Source: an uncultured Alphaproteobacteria bacterium (GTDB taxonomy: Bacteria > Pseudomonadota > Alphaproteobacteria > SP197). Taken from it: DNA of 41,992 nucleotides. Positions 32,088 to 41,992 of the stretch are shown here, piece after piece (position 1 is the first letter of the stretch; each line of letters begins with the position of its first letter). The notes under the pieces are model-generated. The model was given only the letters and a program-made list of their open reading frames with translations, was not told the DNA's origin and made no database searches. The stretch lies in the NCBI GenBank assembly GCA_943787175.1, contig CALSLK010000036.1:1-41992 (forward strand), in the 5' to 3' direction. The position numbers were made by a program, and so were the translations under genes.

Positions 32088-34763
32088 AACTGGGGTCCTC
32101 CTACGATACTGCCTCGCTTAGCTCTGGCCTTGTGGCGAATCGCGGCCTGCGCGGCGGCCAGGCGCGCGATCGGCACGCGGTAGGGCGAGCAGGACACGTA
32201 ATCCAGGCCCGTCTGCTGGCAGAACGCGATGGAGGCCGGGTCGCCGCCGTGCTCACCGCAGATGCCCAGCTTCAGATCGGGCCGGGTTTCGCGCCCGCGC
32301 TCGGCCGCAATCTGGACCAGCTCGCCCACGCCTTCGGTGTCCAGGCTGACAAACGGGTCCACCTCGAACATTCGCCGTCTCCCTGGTACTTCTCCAGGAA
32401 GCGGCCGGAATCATCGCGGCTGATGCCGATAGGTCGTCTGGGTCAGGTCGTTGGTGCCGAAGCTGAAGAACTCGGCCGATTCCGCGATGTCGCCGGCGCG
32501 CAATGCGCCGCACGCGGCAGTTCGATCATGGTGCCGATCATGTACCTGGGATCACCGCCGGTTTCGGACCGCACGGCATCGGCGATGCGTTCGATGCGTT
32601 CACGGATCAGGTCAAGCTCCCGCTTGGTCGCGACCAGCGGCACCATGATTTCCAGATGAACCGGCTCGCCTTCCTTCTTCTCGGCCTCGACGGCGGCCTC
32701 AAGGATGGCGCGCGCCTGCATCTCGTAATCTCGGGATGGAGATGCCAAGCGGCAACCGCGATGCCCCAGCATCGGGTTCAATTCATCGCAGCGAACCGGC
32801 ACGCATCGCACATGTCGACGTCAGAACCCATGTGCTTTGCAGTTCTTCCAGTTCCTGATTACTGACGGGCAGGAATTCGTGAAGCGGCGGATCCAGCAGA
32901 CGGATCGTGATCGGCAGACCCGCCATGATGCGGAACAGCTCGACGAAATCGACGCGCTGCATGGGCAGAGATTCGTCGAGCGGCGCGCGCGGCCCTCCTC
33001 AGTCCTCGGCCATGATCATCTCACGCACGGCAATGATGCGCTCTTCTTCGAAGAACATGTGCTCGGTACGGCAAAGGCCAATGCCTTCGGCACCAAACTC
33101 GCGCGCCTTGGCGGCATCGCCGGGCGTTTCGGCATTGGCGCGAACCTTCAGTTCGCGCACCGCATCGGCCCAGACCATGAGTTGGCAAATCACCGGACAG
33201 TTCCGGCTCGATGGTGGGAATTTCACCCAGGATCACCTCGCCGGTCGACGCCGTCGATGGTGATGATATCGCCGCGCTTGACGGTGATGTCGCCGATGCT
33301 GAACTCCCCGGCTCGGTCATCGACCCGTATGGAACCCGTACCCGTACACGCAGGGACGCCCATGCCGCGCGCCACCACGGCTGCGTGGCTGGTCATGCCG
33401 CCGCGCTTGGTCAGGATGCCGCGTGCGGCATGCATGCCGTGAATGTCTTCCGGGCTGGTTTCAGTGCGCACCAGAATGCAGGCCGTGCCTTCGCCCCAGT
33501 CCTGGCTTCGTCGATGTCGAAGACCAGCCTGGCCCGATGCTGCGCCGGGCGAACCCGGCAGGCCGACGTGCAATACCTTGCGCTGGTGCCTTCGGGTCGG
33601 AGACGGGATGCAGCATCCGGTCAAGGATCCTTGGGATCGATGCGGCAGACCGCCTCGTCCCTCGTGATCAGCCCCTCTTCTGCCATGTCGACTGCGATCT
33701 TCAGGGCAGCCTGAATGCCGCGTTTCCTGCCGGGTCTGCAGCATGTACAGCCGTCCGTCTCGATCGTGAACTCGACATCCTGCATGTCGCGGTAATGGCT
33801 TTCGAGCTTGGCGTTGATCGCCGAGAGTTCTGGCAAAGGCTTTGGGCATGACCTCTTCGAGCGAGGTGCCATCGCCGGTCGAACGGATCGGCCGGGGTGT
33901 GCGGATACCGGCAACCACATCCTCACCCTGGGCATTGACCAGAAATTCGCCAAAATCTCGTTGCGCCGTTGATCGGGTTGCGCGTGAAGGCCACGCCGGT
34001 GGCACAATCTGTGCCCATGTTGCCAAACACCATCGCCTGAATCGTGACCGCGGTTCCCAGGCTGTCGGGAATTTCGTGAATGCGCCGGTAGTCGATGGCC
34101 CGCTGGTTCATCCAGGACGCGAACACAGCATGAATGGCCCCCCAGAGCTGCTCCACCGGTCCTGCGGGAACGGCCTGCCCAGCACCTCTTCGACATGGGC
34201 GCGTAACGCCCGACCAGCGTTTCCACGCTGTCAGCCGACAGTGGCTGATCCTCGTAAACCCTTCATCGTCCTTGATGGCGTCCAGGATGTCCTCGAAATC
34301 GTTGTGATCGAGTTCCAGCACGACATCGGAGTACATCTGGATGAAACGGCGATAGCTGTCCCAGGCAAAGCGTGGATCACCGCTCGACGCTGCAAGGCCG
34401 GCTGACCGTTTCGTCGTTGAGGCCCAGGTTCAGCACTGTATCCATCATGCCCGGCATGGAGACCGGCGCGCCCGAGCGCACGGAGACCAGCAGCGCATTG
34501 TCCGGCGAGCCGAACTCTCGGCCGGCGGTCGCCTCCATCACCTTCAACGCCGCTTCGACTTGCGGGCGCACGCCATCGGGTAGCGCCTTGCCTTCGGTAT
34601 AGAACGTCGTGCAGGCCTCGGTCGTGATCGTGAACCCCGGCGGCACAGGAAGGCCCAGGCTCGACATCTCCGCCAGGTTGGCGCCTTTGCCACCCAGCAG
34701 TGCCTTCATGGAAGCATCACCGTCGGACTTGCCGCCACCAAAGCTGTAAACCCACTGCGTCAT
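32069..34763 (-). CDS. ppdK: pyruvate, phosphate dikinase (multiple frameshifts)
   Basis: This gene encodes pyruvate phosphate dikinase, which interconverts pyruvate and phosphoenolpyruvate using ATP and Pi. The N-terminus is [16 protein letters not shown] followed by [20 protein letters not shown], then [20 protein letters not shown] from the ATP-grasp domain. The phospho-His swivelling domain shows [20 protein letters not shown]. The PEP/pyruvate barrel shows [10 protein letters not shown] and ends with [17 protein letters not shown]. These segments lie in different frames, needing at least seven one-base indels over 2.7 kb, many at G or C runs. Length and motif order are normal for the family. 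It follows glyS by four bases, a common alphaproteobacterial arrangement. Confidence 0.9.
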
Positions 34764-34767
34764 CGGA

Positions 34768-36854
34768 CTAACCCTCGATCTTCGAGAAGTCGGCAACGCG
34801 ATCCAGCGTCGTGCGGATAGCGGCCAACAGGTTCAAACGGTTGGTGCGCAGGCCAGCATCGTCTGCATTGACGGTGACCTGATCAAAAAAGGCATCCACG
34901 GGCGCACGCATTCTGGCAAGCGCCGTCATGGCATCTTCAAACTGTTCGTCTTCCAGCGCCGGCACAGCTGCAGCATCAGCATCAGCCAAAGCAAATGCAA
35001 TCACACGCTCTTCTTCCTGCTCCAGCTTTGCCTGGTCGACGGCGCCGTCAAAAGTGACGCCATCCTTCTTCTCTTCAATACGCACGATGTTGGCAGCCCT
35101 GCGATAGGCAGCCAGCAGGTTTGCGCCGTCTTCGGTCGCCAGGAACGCTTGCAACGCCCGCACACGAGCCATCATGCGCACCAGGTCATCGTCGGCTTCG
35201 CGCGCAAACACGGCATCCACCAGGTCATGGCGCACGCCTTCTTCGCGCAAATGCACCTTCAGGCGATCAGCAAAAAAGGTAATCAGACCTTCAGCCACGT
35301 CATCTGCGCCGGCTGCGGCATCAACGCCGGTATCGTTCAGGTAGCCATGACTGGCGCCAAAAACAGAACGCAGTTGAAGGCGGAGGTTGTTTTCCAGAAT
35401 CAGACGAATGACACCCAATGCAGCGCGGCGCAAAGCAAAGGGATCACGTGAGCCCGTCGGACGCTCATCAATCGAAAAGAAACCGACAAGCGTATCGACC
35501 TTCTCTGCGATCGCTACTGCTACGCTGACCGAATCCTGCGGACAGCTGTCGGCCGGGCCTTGCGGGCTGTAATGCTCTGCAATCGCTTGGGCAACAGCGG
35601 CATCCTCGCCATCGTGGCGCGCGTAGTAAGCGCCCATGACGCCCTGGAGTTCCGGGAACTCGCCAACCATCTCGCTGGTCAGGTCGGCCTTGGCCAGATG
35701 CGCCGCGCGTCTGGCCAGTTCAGGGATCGCAGCCGGGAATGAACCCTGCCAAGATGCTCTGCCAACCGCTCCATGCGCGCGACGCGCTCGGCCACGCGTG
35801 CCCAGCTTCGCGTGGAACACGACCTTTTCCAGATCGGGCACGCGGCTTTCCAGGGTCTGCTTGCGGTCCATGTCCCAGAAGTGGCGGCCATCCGACAGAC
35901 CGGGCCGTCAGGACACGCGTTCGTTGCCCGCGCGCACGACCGCGCCGCCGTCGCCGCCTTCCATGTTGGCGGCAAAGACAAAGCGCGGCGCCAGCGCACC
36001 GCCTTCGTCGCGCAGCGGAAAGTAACGCTGGTGCTGGGTCATTTCCGTCACGATGACTTCGTGCGGGATCTCCATGAAAGTCGGGATCAAAGCCGCCGAT
36101 CATGGGCACGGGCCATTCCACCAGGCCCGCGACTTCATCCAGCAGGCGTGGCTGGTCATCGAGCACGAGACCTGCCTCGGCGGCCAGCGCCTGCGCGCCT
36201 CGGCGATCACCGTCGCGGCGTTCAGCCTGATCGATCATCACGATGGGCGGCGCGCAGCTTGCTCCGTAATCCTCGAACCCGGAAACCTCGAACCAGTCCG
36301 GGCGCCAGGAAGCGATGACCACGCGTCCGGTTGCCCGAGGTCGACGGGGCCGAAGGAAAACGGCACCACCGCGCCGTCCAGCACCGCCAGAATGGCATTG
36401 ATCGGGCGCACCCAGCGCACATCGTGATCGCCCCAGCGCATCGACTTTGGGCCACGATAGGGCCGACATGGCAGCAGGAACGGCTTCGGCCAGCAGGTCG
36501 GCGATGGCACGGCCCTGGCGATGGATCACGGCAAACCAGCACGGCCCCTTGTCGGTCTCGCGCTCTTCAAGATCAGCAACGGCAACACCGGCACCGCGGG
36601 CGAAAGCCTTCGACCGCCTTGTCGGGCGCTCCGACCTTGGGTCCCTTGCGCTCCTCGTTGAGATCATCCTGCGCTCCGGTAGCCCGACAAGCGCAACAAT
36701 CAACGCCTCGGCGTTACATAAAACTCTGAAGAAAAGTCTTTAATCTTTTGTTCTAAAGAAATTTTTTACTCTCTTCATGTAACGATTCAACGGCACGTCG
36801 CTGCATGCGTGCCGGAATTTCTTCGGACAGAATCTCGAGCAGAAAATCGGCCAT
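34768..36854 (-). CDS. glyS: glycyl-tRNA synthetase beta subunit (frameshifted)
   Basis: This gene encodes the beta subunit of the heterotetrameric bacterial glycyl-tRNA synthetase, which binds tRNA and supports aminoacylation. It starts [20 protein letters not shown] at 36854. The C-terminal 367 residues are intact in one frame and include the HD-like region ([39 protein letters not shown]) and [20 protein letters not shown]. Between 35870 and 36760 the product is scattered over several frames ([54 protein letters not shown]). An AT-rich patch at about 36712-36785 lies near the 5' end. It is 4 bases after glyQ and 4 before ppdK. Confidence 0.9.
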
Positions 36855-36858
36855 CGGC

Positions 36859-37753
36859 TCAGCCCTCACCGGTCGGAAGATGGCCGCGGCTTTCCAAGCC
36901 AGGCCGTGCAGCAGGCCCGTGCCAGATTGCGCACCCGCCCGATATAGGCCGCGCGTTCGGTCACGCTGATGACGCCCCTGGCGTCCAGCAGGTTGAACGT
37001 GTGGCTGGCCTTGATGCACTGGTCATAGGCCGGCAGGGGCAGCTTCTGCTCGACCAGATGGGCACAGGCCGTTTCGGCATCGACGAAATGCTGGAACAGC
37101 GCCTGTGGTGTCGGCATGGTCGAAGTTGAAGGCCGAGAACTCGCGTTCCGCCTGGCCATAGACATCACCATAGGTCACGCCCGCCTCGTTCCAGACGATA
37201 TCGCGGAAATGGTCGACGCCCTGGATGTACATCGCCAGGCGCTCGAGCCCGTAGGTCAGCTCACCCGGCACCGGCTTGCAATCATAGCCGCCGACCTGCT
37301 GGAAATAGGTGTACTGCGTGACTTCCATGCCATCGCACCAGACTTCCCAGCCCAAGCCCCAGGCGCCCAAGGTCGGGCTTTCCCAGTCATCCTCGACAAA
37401 GCGGATATCGTGCTCGAGCGGATCGATGCCGATGGCCTGCCAGGCTGCCGAGATAAAGCTCCTGCAGTTGTCGGCGACGGCTTCATCAGCACCTGAAACT
37501 GATAATAGTGCTGTAGCCGATTGGGGTTCTCGCCATAGCGGCCGTCGGTGGGGCGGCGCGACGGCTGCACATAGGCGCACTTCCAGGGTTCCGGCGCCCA
37601 GACTGCGCAAGGTGGTCGCCGGGTGGAAGGTGCCCGGCGCCAACTTCCATGTCATAGGGCTGCAGCATCGACGCAGCCCTGCTTTGCCCAATAGGACTGA
37701 AGCTCGAGAATCAGGTTCTGGAACGGGAGTCCCCGGCCTGTGGCCGTGCTCAT
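36859..37753 (-). CDS. glyQ: glycyl-tRNA synthetase alpha subunit (frameshifted)
   Basis: This gene encodes the catalytic alpha subunit of bacterial glycyl-tRNA synthetase. The start region reads [20 protein letters not shown], then needs a frame change to reach [20 protein letters not shown]. Further parts are [73 protein letters not shown] and [20 protein letters not shown]. The expected C-terminus [12 protein letters not shown] sits in its own frame and ends at 36859. Each of these pieces is strongly conserved in GlyQ. At least four or five single-base indels separate them. Loss of this enzyme would be lethal in an organism using the alpha2-beta2 type, so sequence error is more likely than decay. 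Confidence 0.9.
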
Positions 37754-37835
37754 CGAACGGTTACTCCTGGAACGGGTTCGGCCCACCCGAAGGGGCCGGA
37801 ATTCGCCGCGAACCTAGGTTGCGCGTGATGCCGGG

Positions 37836-38136
37836 TCAAGCGGCAGGCGTGTAGGGGCAGTCCTGTCGTCCACAGGCACGCGCGCCAACGCCCGCGACGT
37901 AATCTCCGCAGACCGCAGGGCACCATTTCGACCTCCTACAGCAGCCTCGTGCCCGCTTCCTTGGCGCGTTGCGCGCCGGTCTTGCCTGGCGCTGCGGCGG
38001 AAGCGGTCGCGCCATGACGGCCTGGTCAGCCGTTCCTGTGCCTTGCGCTGCTTCTCCAGGTTTCCGACAAAGCGGAATCCCAGCCAGACCACCGCAATGA
38101 TGATGACAAAGACAGCGATTTTCTGAACGAGAACAT
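37836..38136 (-). CDS. small membrane-anchored Cys-rich (zinc-ribbon-like) protein (frameshifted)
   Basis: A protein of about 100 residues, recovered by joining frames. Near the N-terminus is a hydrophobic anchor KIAVFVIIIAVVWLGFRFVG followed by NLEKQRKAQERL. After a basic, variable linker (TGAQRAKEAGTRLL) the C-terminus reads CGDYVAGVGARACGRQDCPY. With one base restored near 37912 the preceding sequence becomes MVPCAVCGDYV, giving two CxxC-like pairs of the kind that bind zinc. Alphaproteobacteria often carry such a short protein upstream of glyQ; its function is unknown to me. At least two indels are needed, and the start at 38136 is tentative. Confidence 0.55.
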
Positions 38137-38189
38137 GACAAGCGGTTTAGACCGGCCGAAACCGTGGGCAAGCGCGCGATGTCTCCGCT

Positions 38190-38673
38190 ATGTACTGCCA
38201 TGAACAAGGCCTCACCCGGATCGCCTGGACGCCAGGCGCGGACCGCGCGGTCGCAGAGACCATTCTGCGCGCCCTGCCCGACTGGTTCGGCATCGAAGAG
38301 GCGCTGGTTGGTTATGTCGAGGCAGCCAGCGCCATGCCGACAGCGACCGCCTGGATCGGTGATCAGGCGTCGGTTTTGCCTCCATGGAGCAAGCCACCTC
38401 GGCAACCGTGGATCTCCATGTCATCGGCGTTCTTCCCGACTATCACGACCAGGGCATCGGCCGGTTGCTGATTCGGGCGCTTGAAGACGCGCGCGAAATC
38501 GCGAGGGCGCCCGCTTCCTGACCGTGAAAACCCTGAGTGCCGCCTATCCCGACCCGTTCTATGATCGAACCAGAGGTTTCTACGAAGCTGTCGGTTTCGC
38601 GCCATTGGCCGAACTTCCCCTGCATTGGGGGCCCGACAACCCCTGCCTGCTGATGGGCAAGGCTCTGGCCTGA
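38190..38673 (+). CDS. GNAT-family N-acetyltransferase (frameshifted)
   Basis: An acetyltransferase of about 160 residues with the GNAT fold. The N-terminal part reads LTRIAWTPGADRAVAETILR and ALPDWFGIEEALVGYVEAAS. The strand-4 and acetyl-CoA loop region is in another frame: SATVDLHVIGVLPDYHDQGI followed by GRLLIRALEDAR (the Q/RxxGxG/A motif as DQGIGRLL). The C-terminal FLTVKTLSAAYPDPFYDRTR and GFYEAVGFAPLAELPLHWGP end in LLMGKALA at 38673. Two indels, near 38365 and 38505, break it. Similarity to aminoglycoside or protein N-acetyltransferases is only general, so the substrate is unknown. It is convergent with the SnoaL-like gene. Confidence 0.8.
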
Positions 38674-38693
38674 GGTTGCGCCGGAGTCAGCCT

Positions 38694-39167
38694 TCAACCT
38701 TCTAGAGGCTGGCCGATCAGGTATCCGATGTAGCGAATGATGCGCCACTTGCCGTCTGGCTGGAGCTTGAAGACATCCAGGCCACGGTCCGCCGAAACCT
38801 CGATCTCGCCTGTCGCCCTGTCCGTCACGGTGAGGTGCCAGATGAGGCGCACAACCGCCAGATCGCCCGAAACGATGATCTCCTCAAGTTCCAGCCTGTA
38901 GCGGAACTCCAGATGCTCGTTTGCGAAAACAGCCTTGAGGTCGTCGCACTGAGACCGATAGCTGCGTTCCGGCACGCCCTGATAGTTAGCAATGAGGTCG
39001 GGAGCAAAGAGGTCGCAGACCTCTTCGAGCCTGCCTTCGTTGAATGCCTCAGTCCAGCCAAGCAGGCGCTGCTCGATCGTCGCAGCCACATCATCTGTGT
39101 GGCCGGGCGAAGCAAAGAACATCGCGGCAAGGAATCCTACGCTCCACACCTTGTGCATTGCACCCAT
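38694..39167 (-). CDS. secreted SnoaL/NTF2-like protein
   Basis: A 157-residue exported protein with the NTF2-like cone fold. The signal peptide is AMHKVWSVGFLAAMFFASPG, with cleavage near GHTDD. The fold shows in LLGWTEAFNEGRLEEVCDLF, YQGVPERSYRSQCDDLKAVF, ISGDLAVVRLIWHLTVTD-like strands (here VSGDLAVVRLIWHLTVTD) and DGKWRIIRYIGYL. This matches DUF4440/SnoaL-like steroid isomerase-type proteins, which bind diverse small ligands; no catalytic residues can be assigned. The frame is intact. It is divergent from the GcvT-like gene across about 130 bases. Confidence 0.82.
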   Translation of the reverse strand: MGAMHKVWSVGFLAAMFFASPGHTDDVAATIEQRLLGWTEAFNEGRLEEVCDLFAPDLIANYQGVPERSYRSQCDDLKAVFANEHLEFRYRLELEEIIVSGDLAVVRLIWHLTVTDRATGEIEVSADRGLDVFKLQPDGKWRIIRYIGYLIGQPLEG

Positions 39168-39298
39168 GATTACCTCGATCCGTGATCACTCGATCAACCA
39201 ACGACCCGGTGTCAAACATACCACAATCAGCATCACTATCGCTTGGACCGCGCCCAAATGCGATTAGGATGCCGCCTACTCCGCCACAGGGTTCAGCC

Positions 39299-40466
39299 AT
39301 GTCCGACACCTCCAACTACGCGCACGCGCATCCCTCGTTCCGCATCTCGTCCAAGCGTTTTCGACCTCGCCCTGGCTGCCGGCCTATGCGAACGAGAACA
39401 TGATGATGGGCGTCTACAGCAGGCGCTTCTATCCGCTGACCATCGGCGACGACGCGATCGCGAACTACTGGCACCTGCGCCGCAGCGCGGTGCTGTTCGA
39501 TGTGCCCGAACATCCCATCGAGATCGAGGGCGCCGATGCGCTGGCGCTTCTGCAGAACTCTTCTGCCGCGATATCGGCAAGCTGAAGCAGGGGCGCGCGA
39601 CCTATGCCATCGCCTGCGACCACCACGGCGGCATCATCATGGATGGTGTGCTGATGCGCATTGGCGAGAACCGCTACTGGTATGTCCTGGCCGATGGCGA
39701 GTTCATGCCCTGGATCCACGCTCATGCCGCCGGCATGGACGTCACCATCCGCGATCCCGAATCCTGGGTGCTGCAGATTCAGGGGCCCAAGGCGTTCGAT
39801 GTCCTGGCCAGCCTGGTCGCGGACGCACCGCCTGATCCGTTCAAGTACTTCTCGGTCCATGACTGCAGCATTGCCGGTCAACCCTTCCTGATTTCGCGCA
39901 CCGGCTGGACCGGCGAGATGGGATTTGAGCTTTACTCCCTGAACCCGCAGATGGACGGTCCGGCCATGTTCGAAACCATCCTGGAGCGCGGCAAGCCGCA
40001 CGGGCTGATCTTCTCCAGTCTGGAATCCATGGGCATCCGGCGCATCGAAGCGGGCATCATGGATAACGGCACCGACATGGACGCCACCATGACGCCGTAT
40101 CAGGCCGGCCTCGGCCAGTTCGTCAATCTGGACAAGGACTGCGACTTTCATCGGCAAGAAAGCGCTGGCAAAGGCCGATCAGGGCCGGCTGTTCTTCGGC
40201 TTGACCTGCGTGGCGCACACCGCTGTCTGGCACGCGCATCAAGGTCGGATGGCAAGGAGGTGGGCGCAACAACAGCGGGCGGCTGGTCACCCTATCTGGA
40301 GAAAGGCATTGCCTTTGCGCGCATGGACTATGCCGATGACTGGGTCGGCAAGCCGGTCACGGTTGAACTGGCCGACGGCAGCGAACACGAGGCCATCATG
40401 GTTTCCCTGCCCTTCTATGACGAAGAAAAGCTGATTCCGCGCGGGCTGGCCAACAGCACGCCCTGA
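39299..40466 (+). CDS. GcvT-family aminomethyltransferase/demethylase-like protein (frameshifted)
   Basis: A folate-dependent T-protein-like enzyme of about 390 residues. It starts MSDTSNYAHAHPSFRISS at 39299. A frame change leads to MMMGVYSRRFYPLTIGDDAI and HLRRSAVLFDVPEHPIEIEG, a second (about 39556) to FCRDIGKLKQGRATYAIACD, HHGGIIMDGVLMRIGENRYW, WVLQIQGPKAFDVLASLVAD and SRTGWTGEMGFELYSL, and two more near 40145 and 40240 to the C-terminal GWSPYLEKGIAFARMDYADD. The GxTGYxGExGfE-type motif is typical of GcvT. The layout (VFDVxxxxxxxIxGxDA, CRDI) also resembles the dimethylsulfoniopropionate demethylase DmdA, so a methyl-transfer role on a small methylated compound is likely. The TauD-like gene follows directly. 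Confidence 0.8.
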
Positions 40467-40484
40467 TTGAGGCAGATAACCACA

Positions 40485-41279
40485 TTGACCTTGAACACGC
40501 AGGCCATCACGCCGCATCTGGGCGCTTTTGTGTGCGGTCTCGACCTTTCCCGGCAGCCTGATGCAGCTCTGCGTGACGCGCTTGAAGATGCCATGGCGCG
40601 TCATCTGGTGCTGGTTATCCAAGATCAGGATCTTTCACCGGCGCAGCTCCGCGATCTGGCGCTGACCTTTGCTCCCCCGCATCTCCATCATGCCGATGAC
40701 AATGTTCATTTTGCCGATGGCCTGCCCGAAGTTCTCGAATTGCGGCGCGATGCAGAGGGCGGGCACCTGTTCGGCGGTGGCGGCTGGCATGCCGATGTGA
40801 CGTTCCAGAAGCCCGCTGGATACTTCAGTTTCCTCCATGCCAGGGTTCTTCCGCCGGTCGGCGGCGATACCGGCTTTGCCAGCACCGTTGCGGCCTTCAA
40901 TGCGCTGAGCCCCGGCATGCAGGCCATGCTGCGGGGGATGAGCGCGGTTCACAGTTACGACGGTCCAGACAGACCTGAACACAAGACGCTGACGGTCACG
41001 CATCCCGTTGTGCGCAAGCATTCCATGACCGGCGCCGAAGGCCTTTACCTCAACACCATGTTCGTCACGCGCTTTGACGGCATGACGCCAGAGGAGAGCC
41101 AGCCCCTGCTGCTTTGGCTCGAGGCGCACATGACCCGCATGGAGTTCACCCTGCGCCTGCGCTGGCAGCCCGGCCACCTGGTGATCTGGGACAACCGCTT
41201 CACGCTGCATTATCCCAGCAACGATTTTTCCGGTCATCCACGCCGCATGATCCGCTGCGCGACGTTGGAGCCGAACTGA
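40485..41279 (+). CDS. TauD/TfdA-family Fe(II)/2-oxoglutarate dioxygenase
   Basis: A 264-residue alpha-ketoglutarate-dependent dioxygenase. The N-terminus TQAITPHLGAFVCGLDLS is typical of the family. Metal ligands are in GGGGWHADVTFQKP (HxD), and the distal His is in DNRFTLHYPSNDFSG, followed by the 2-oxoglutarate Arg in HPRRMIRC. No ATG is available at the 5' end. TTG 40485 has GAGG 12 bases upstream and gives the family-like start; TTG 40467, right at the stop of the previous gene, is an alternative. Likely substrates are sulfonates, betaines or related compounds; being directly downstream of a GcvT-like demethylase suggests joint use of a methylated compound. Confidence 0.88.
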   Translation: MTLNTQAITPHLGAFVCGLDLSRQPDAALRDALEDAMARHLVLVIQDQDLSPAQLRDLALTFAPPHLHHADDNVHFADGLPEVLELRRDAEGGHLFGGGGWHADVTFQKPAGYFSFLHARVLPPVGGDTGFASTVAAFNALSPGMQAMLRGMSAVHSYDGPDRPEHKTLTVTHPVVRKHSMTGAEGLYLNTMFVTRFDGMTPEESQPLLLWLEAHMTRMEFTLRLRWQPGHLVIWDNRFTLHYPSNDFSGHPRRMIRCATLEPN

Positions 41280-41295
41280 ACCCGACTTCCTTGCG

Positions 41296-41992
41296 TCACA
41301 ACCAGCGTTCGAGAAAGCGGCGGACCTCGCAGGCCCAGACATGCGGGCCGTTGCGTTCGAAGACGTGGCCTTCGTCTTCCGTCAGGCCCCAGGCGGGAAA
41401 GACACGGCTTTGGGTTTCGACACCGGCAGCGCTGGCTGCGGCGGCCAGCTCGACGGTCGCTCGGGTTGAGAAATCGGTTTGTGCCTGGATGAAATAGATC
41501 GGGCATTGCACGGCCGCGGCGCGATCAAGCAACAGCGCACGCAGGCCTGGCGTGTGTTCCCAGTTGATCGCGGCACCGGCGAATTCGACCGCGCAGCTGA
41601 ATCCATCGGACTTTGCAGCGGCGAGCAACGTGTTGGTGCCGGCCGAAAGAACTGCCCATGACACCGATGCGGGCCGTGTCGATTTCTTCACGCTTTTGCA
41701 GCCAGGTGAGCGCGGCCAGGACATCGTCGCTCTCGCGATCCAGGCGCGGTGCGAGCTGGCTGTCATATTGCGGCGTTGCGAACTCGGCCGTGACTTCGTC
41801 CAGCCAGCCTGCACCTGGCGAATTGCCATAGCCGCGCCGGTGCGGAAGGAACGAGGCGATGCCCCAGGAGAGCAACAGAGCAGCCGTGCCGGGCCGACAG
41901 ACATCGGATGTGCCTTTCTCGATGGTGCTGCCATGGTTGGTGATCATGCAGGGAAACGGCCCCGGGCCCGGCGGCAGGTAGAGATAACCCTT
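41296..41992 (-). CDS. dienelactone hydrolase-like alpha/beta hydrolase, partial and frameshifted
   Basis: The C-terminal about 230 residues of an alpha/beta hydrolase whose 5' end lies beyond the window. The first visible residues are KGYLYLPPGPGPFPCMITNH. The nucleophile elbow is GVMGSSFGG, with the frame breaking right after it (near 41655). The next frame continues NTLLAAAKSDGFSCAVEFAG, PIYFIQAQTDFSTRATVELA (likely catalytic Asp in QTD) and DEGHVFERNGPHVWACEVRR (His in EGH), ending FLERWL at 41296. This matches the dienelactone hydrolase/acetyl-xylan esterase-like group. The substrate is unknown. It is convergent with the TauD-like gene. Confidence 0.82.

Noticed and set aside
35720..36703. 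A 327-residue minus-strand ORF covering the glyS N-terminal half
   Set aside because: It is mostly out of frame with GlyS motifs and contains long low-complexity Arg/Gly/Ala stretches. It is an artefact of high GC and frameshifts.
32069..37753. ppdK, glyS and glyQ as true pseudogenes
   Set aside because: Conserved motifs persist in all frames, shifts are single-base indels with little sign of point decay, and glyQ/glyS are essential. Sequence error is simpler.

Overview
The window is about 42 kb of GC-rich bacterial DNA with dense, mostly short-spaced genes. The gene content (a glyQ-glyS-ppdK block, CbtA/CbtB cobalt uptake under a cobalamin riboswitch, a GcvA-type LysR regulator, an MttB-family methyltransferase, TypA, a YgfZ/CAF17 protein) points to an alphaproteobacterium, possibly a marine or Rhodospirillales-like lineage. 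That placement is inference. No rRNA or tRNA gene was seen.

Layout: 1-1030 Kef-type antiporter fragment (-). 1084-1728 conserved hypothetical. 1774-3324 phosphonate monoester hydrolase/sulfatase-fold enzyme. 3426-5249 typA. 5262-7264 cupin and MttB-like methyltransferase (-), divergent from a LysR regulator (7319-8227). 8264-10554 small membrane protein, CDF metal efflux pump, cbtA and cbtB (-), all downstream of a cobalamin riboswitch (about 10616-10790). 10956-13676 TPR protein, PhyH-type dioxygenase, gamma-carbonic anhydrase and SDR (+). 13737-14087 RidA (-). 14172-16113 a two-gene redox unit: a thioredoxin-like protein fused to a GWTDGLP domain, translationally coupled to a UGSC-family selenoprotein whose in-frame TGA (15871-15873) reads as selenocysteine and is followed by a SECIS-like hairpin. 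16162-18757 the AmmeMemoRadiSam system (amrS divergent from an amrB-amrA fusion). 18722-21679 response regulator, CHASE4-type histidine kinase and a metallo-beta-lactamase-fold protein with degenerate metal ligands. 21679-23640 an IS5-family element with a -1 slippery transposase, carrying a secreted pentapeptide-repeat gene. 23640-29171 a tightly coupled surface-glycan operon (four glycosyltransferases plus asparagine synthase, all -). 29284-40466 a stretch where nearly every gene is broken by single-base indels: ygfZ, a HAD dehalogenase, ppdK, glyS, glyQ, a small Cys-rich protein, a GNAT and a GcvT-like protein; only the serine hydrolase (30169-31356) and the SnoaL-like protein (38694-39167) read through. 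40485-41992 a TauD-like dioxygenase and a partial alpha/beta hydrolase.

The most interesting system is the selenoprotein unit at 14172-16113, next to the AmmeMemoRadiSam genes. A conventional gene caller would truncate the selenoprotein at 94 residues. The main caution is sequence quality. The indels hit essential, highly conserved genes and break family-invariant motifs that reappear in another frame, and glyS contains a short AT-rich patch unlike the rest of the window. Both are better explained by consensus or assembly error than by gene decay.
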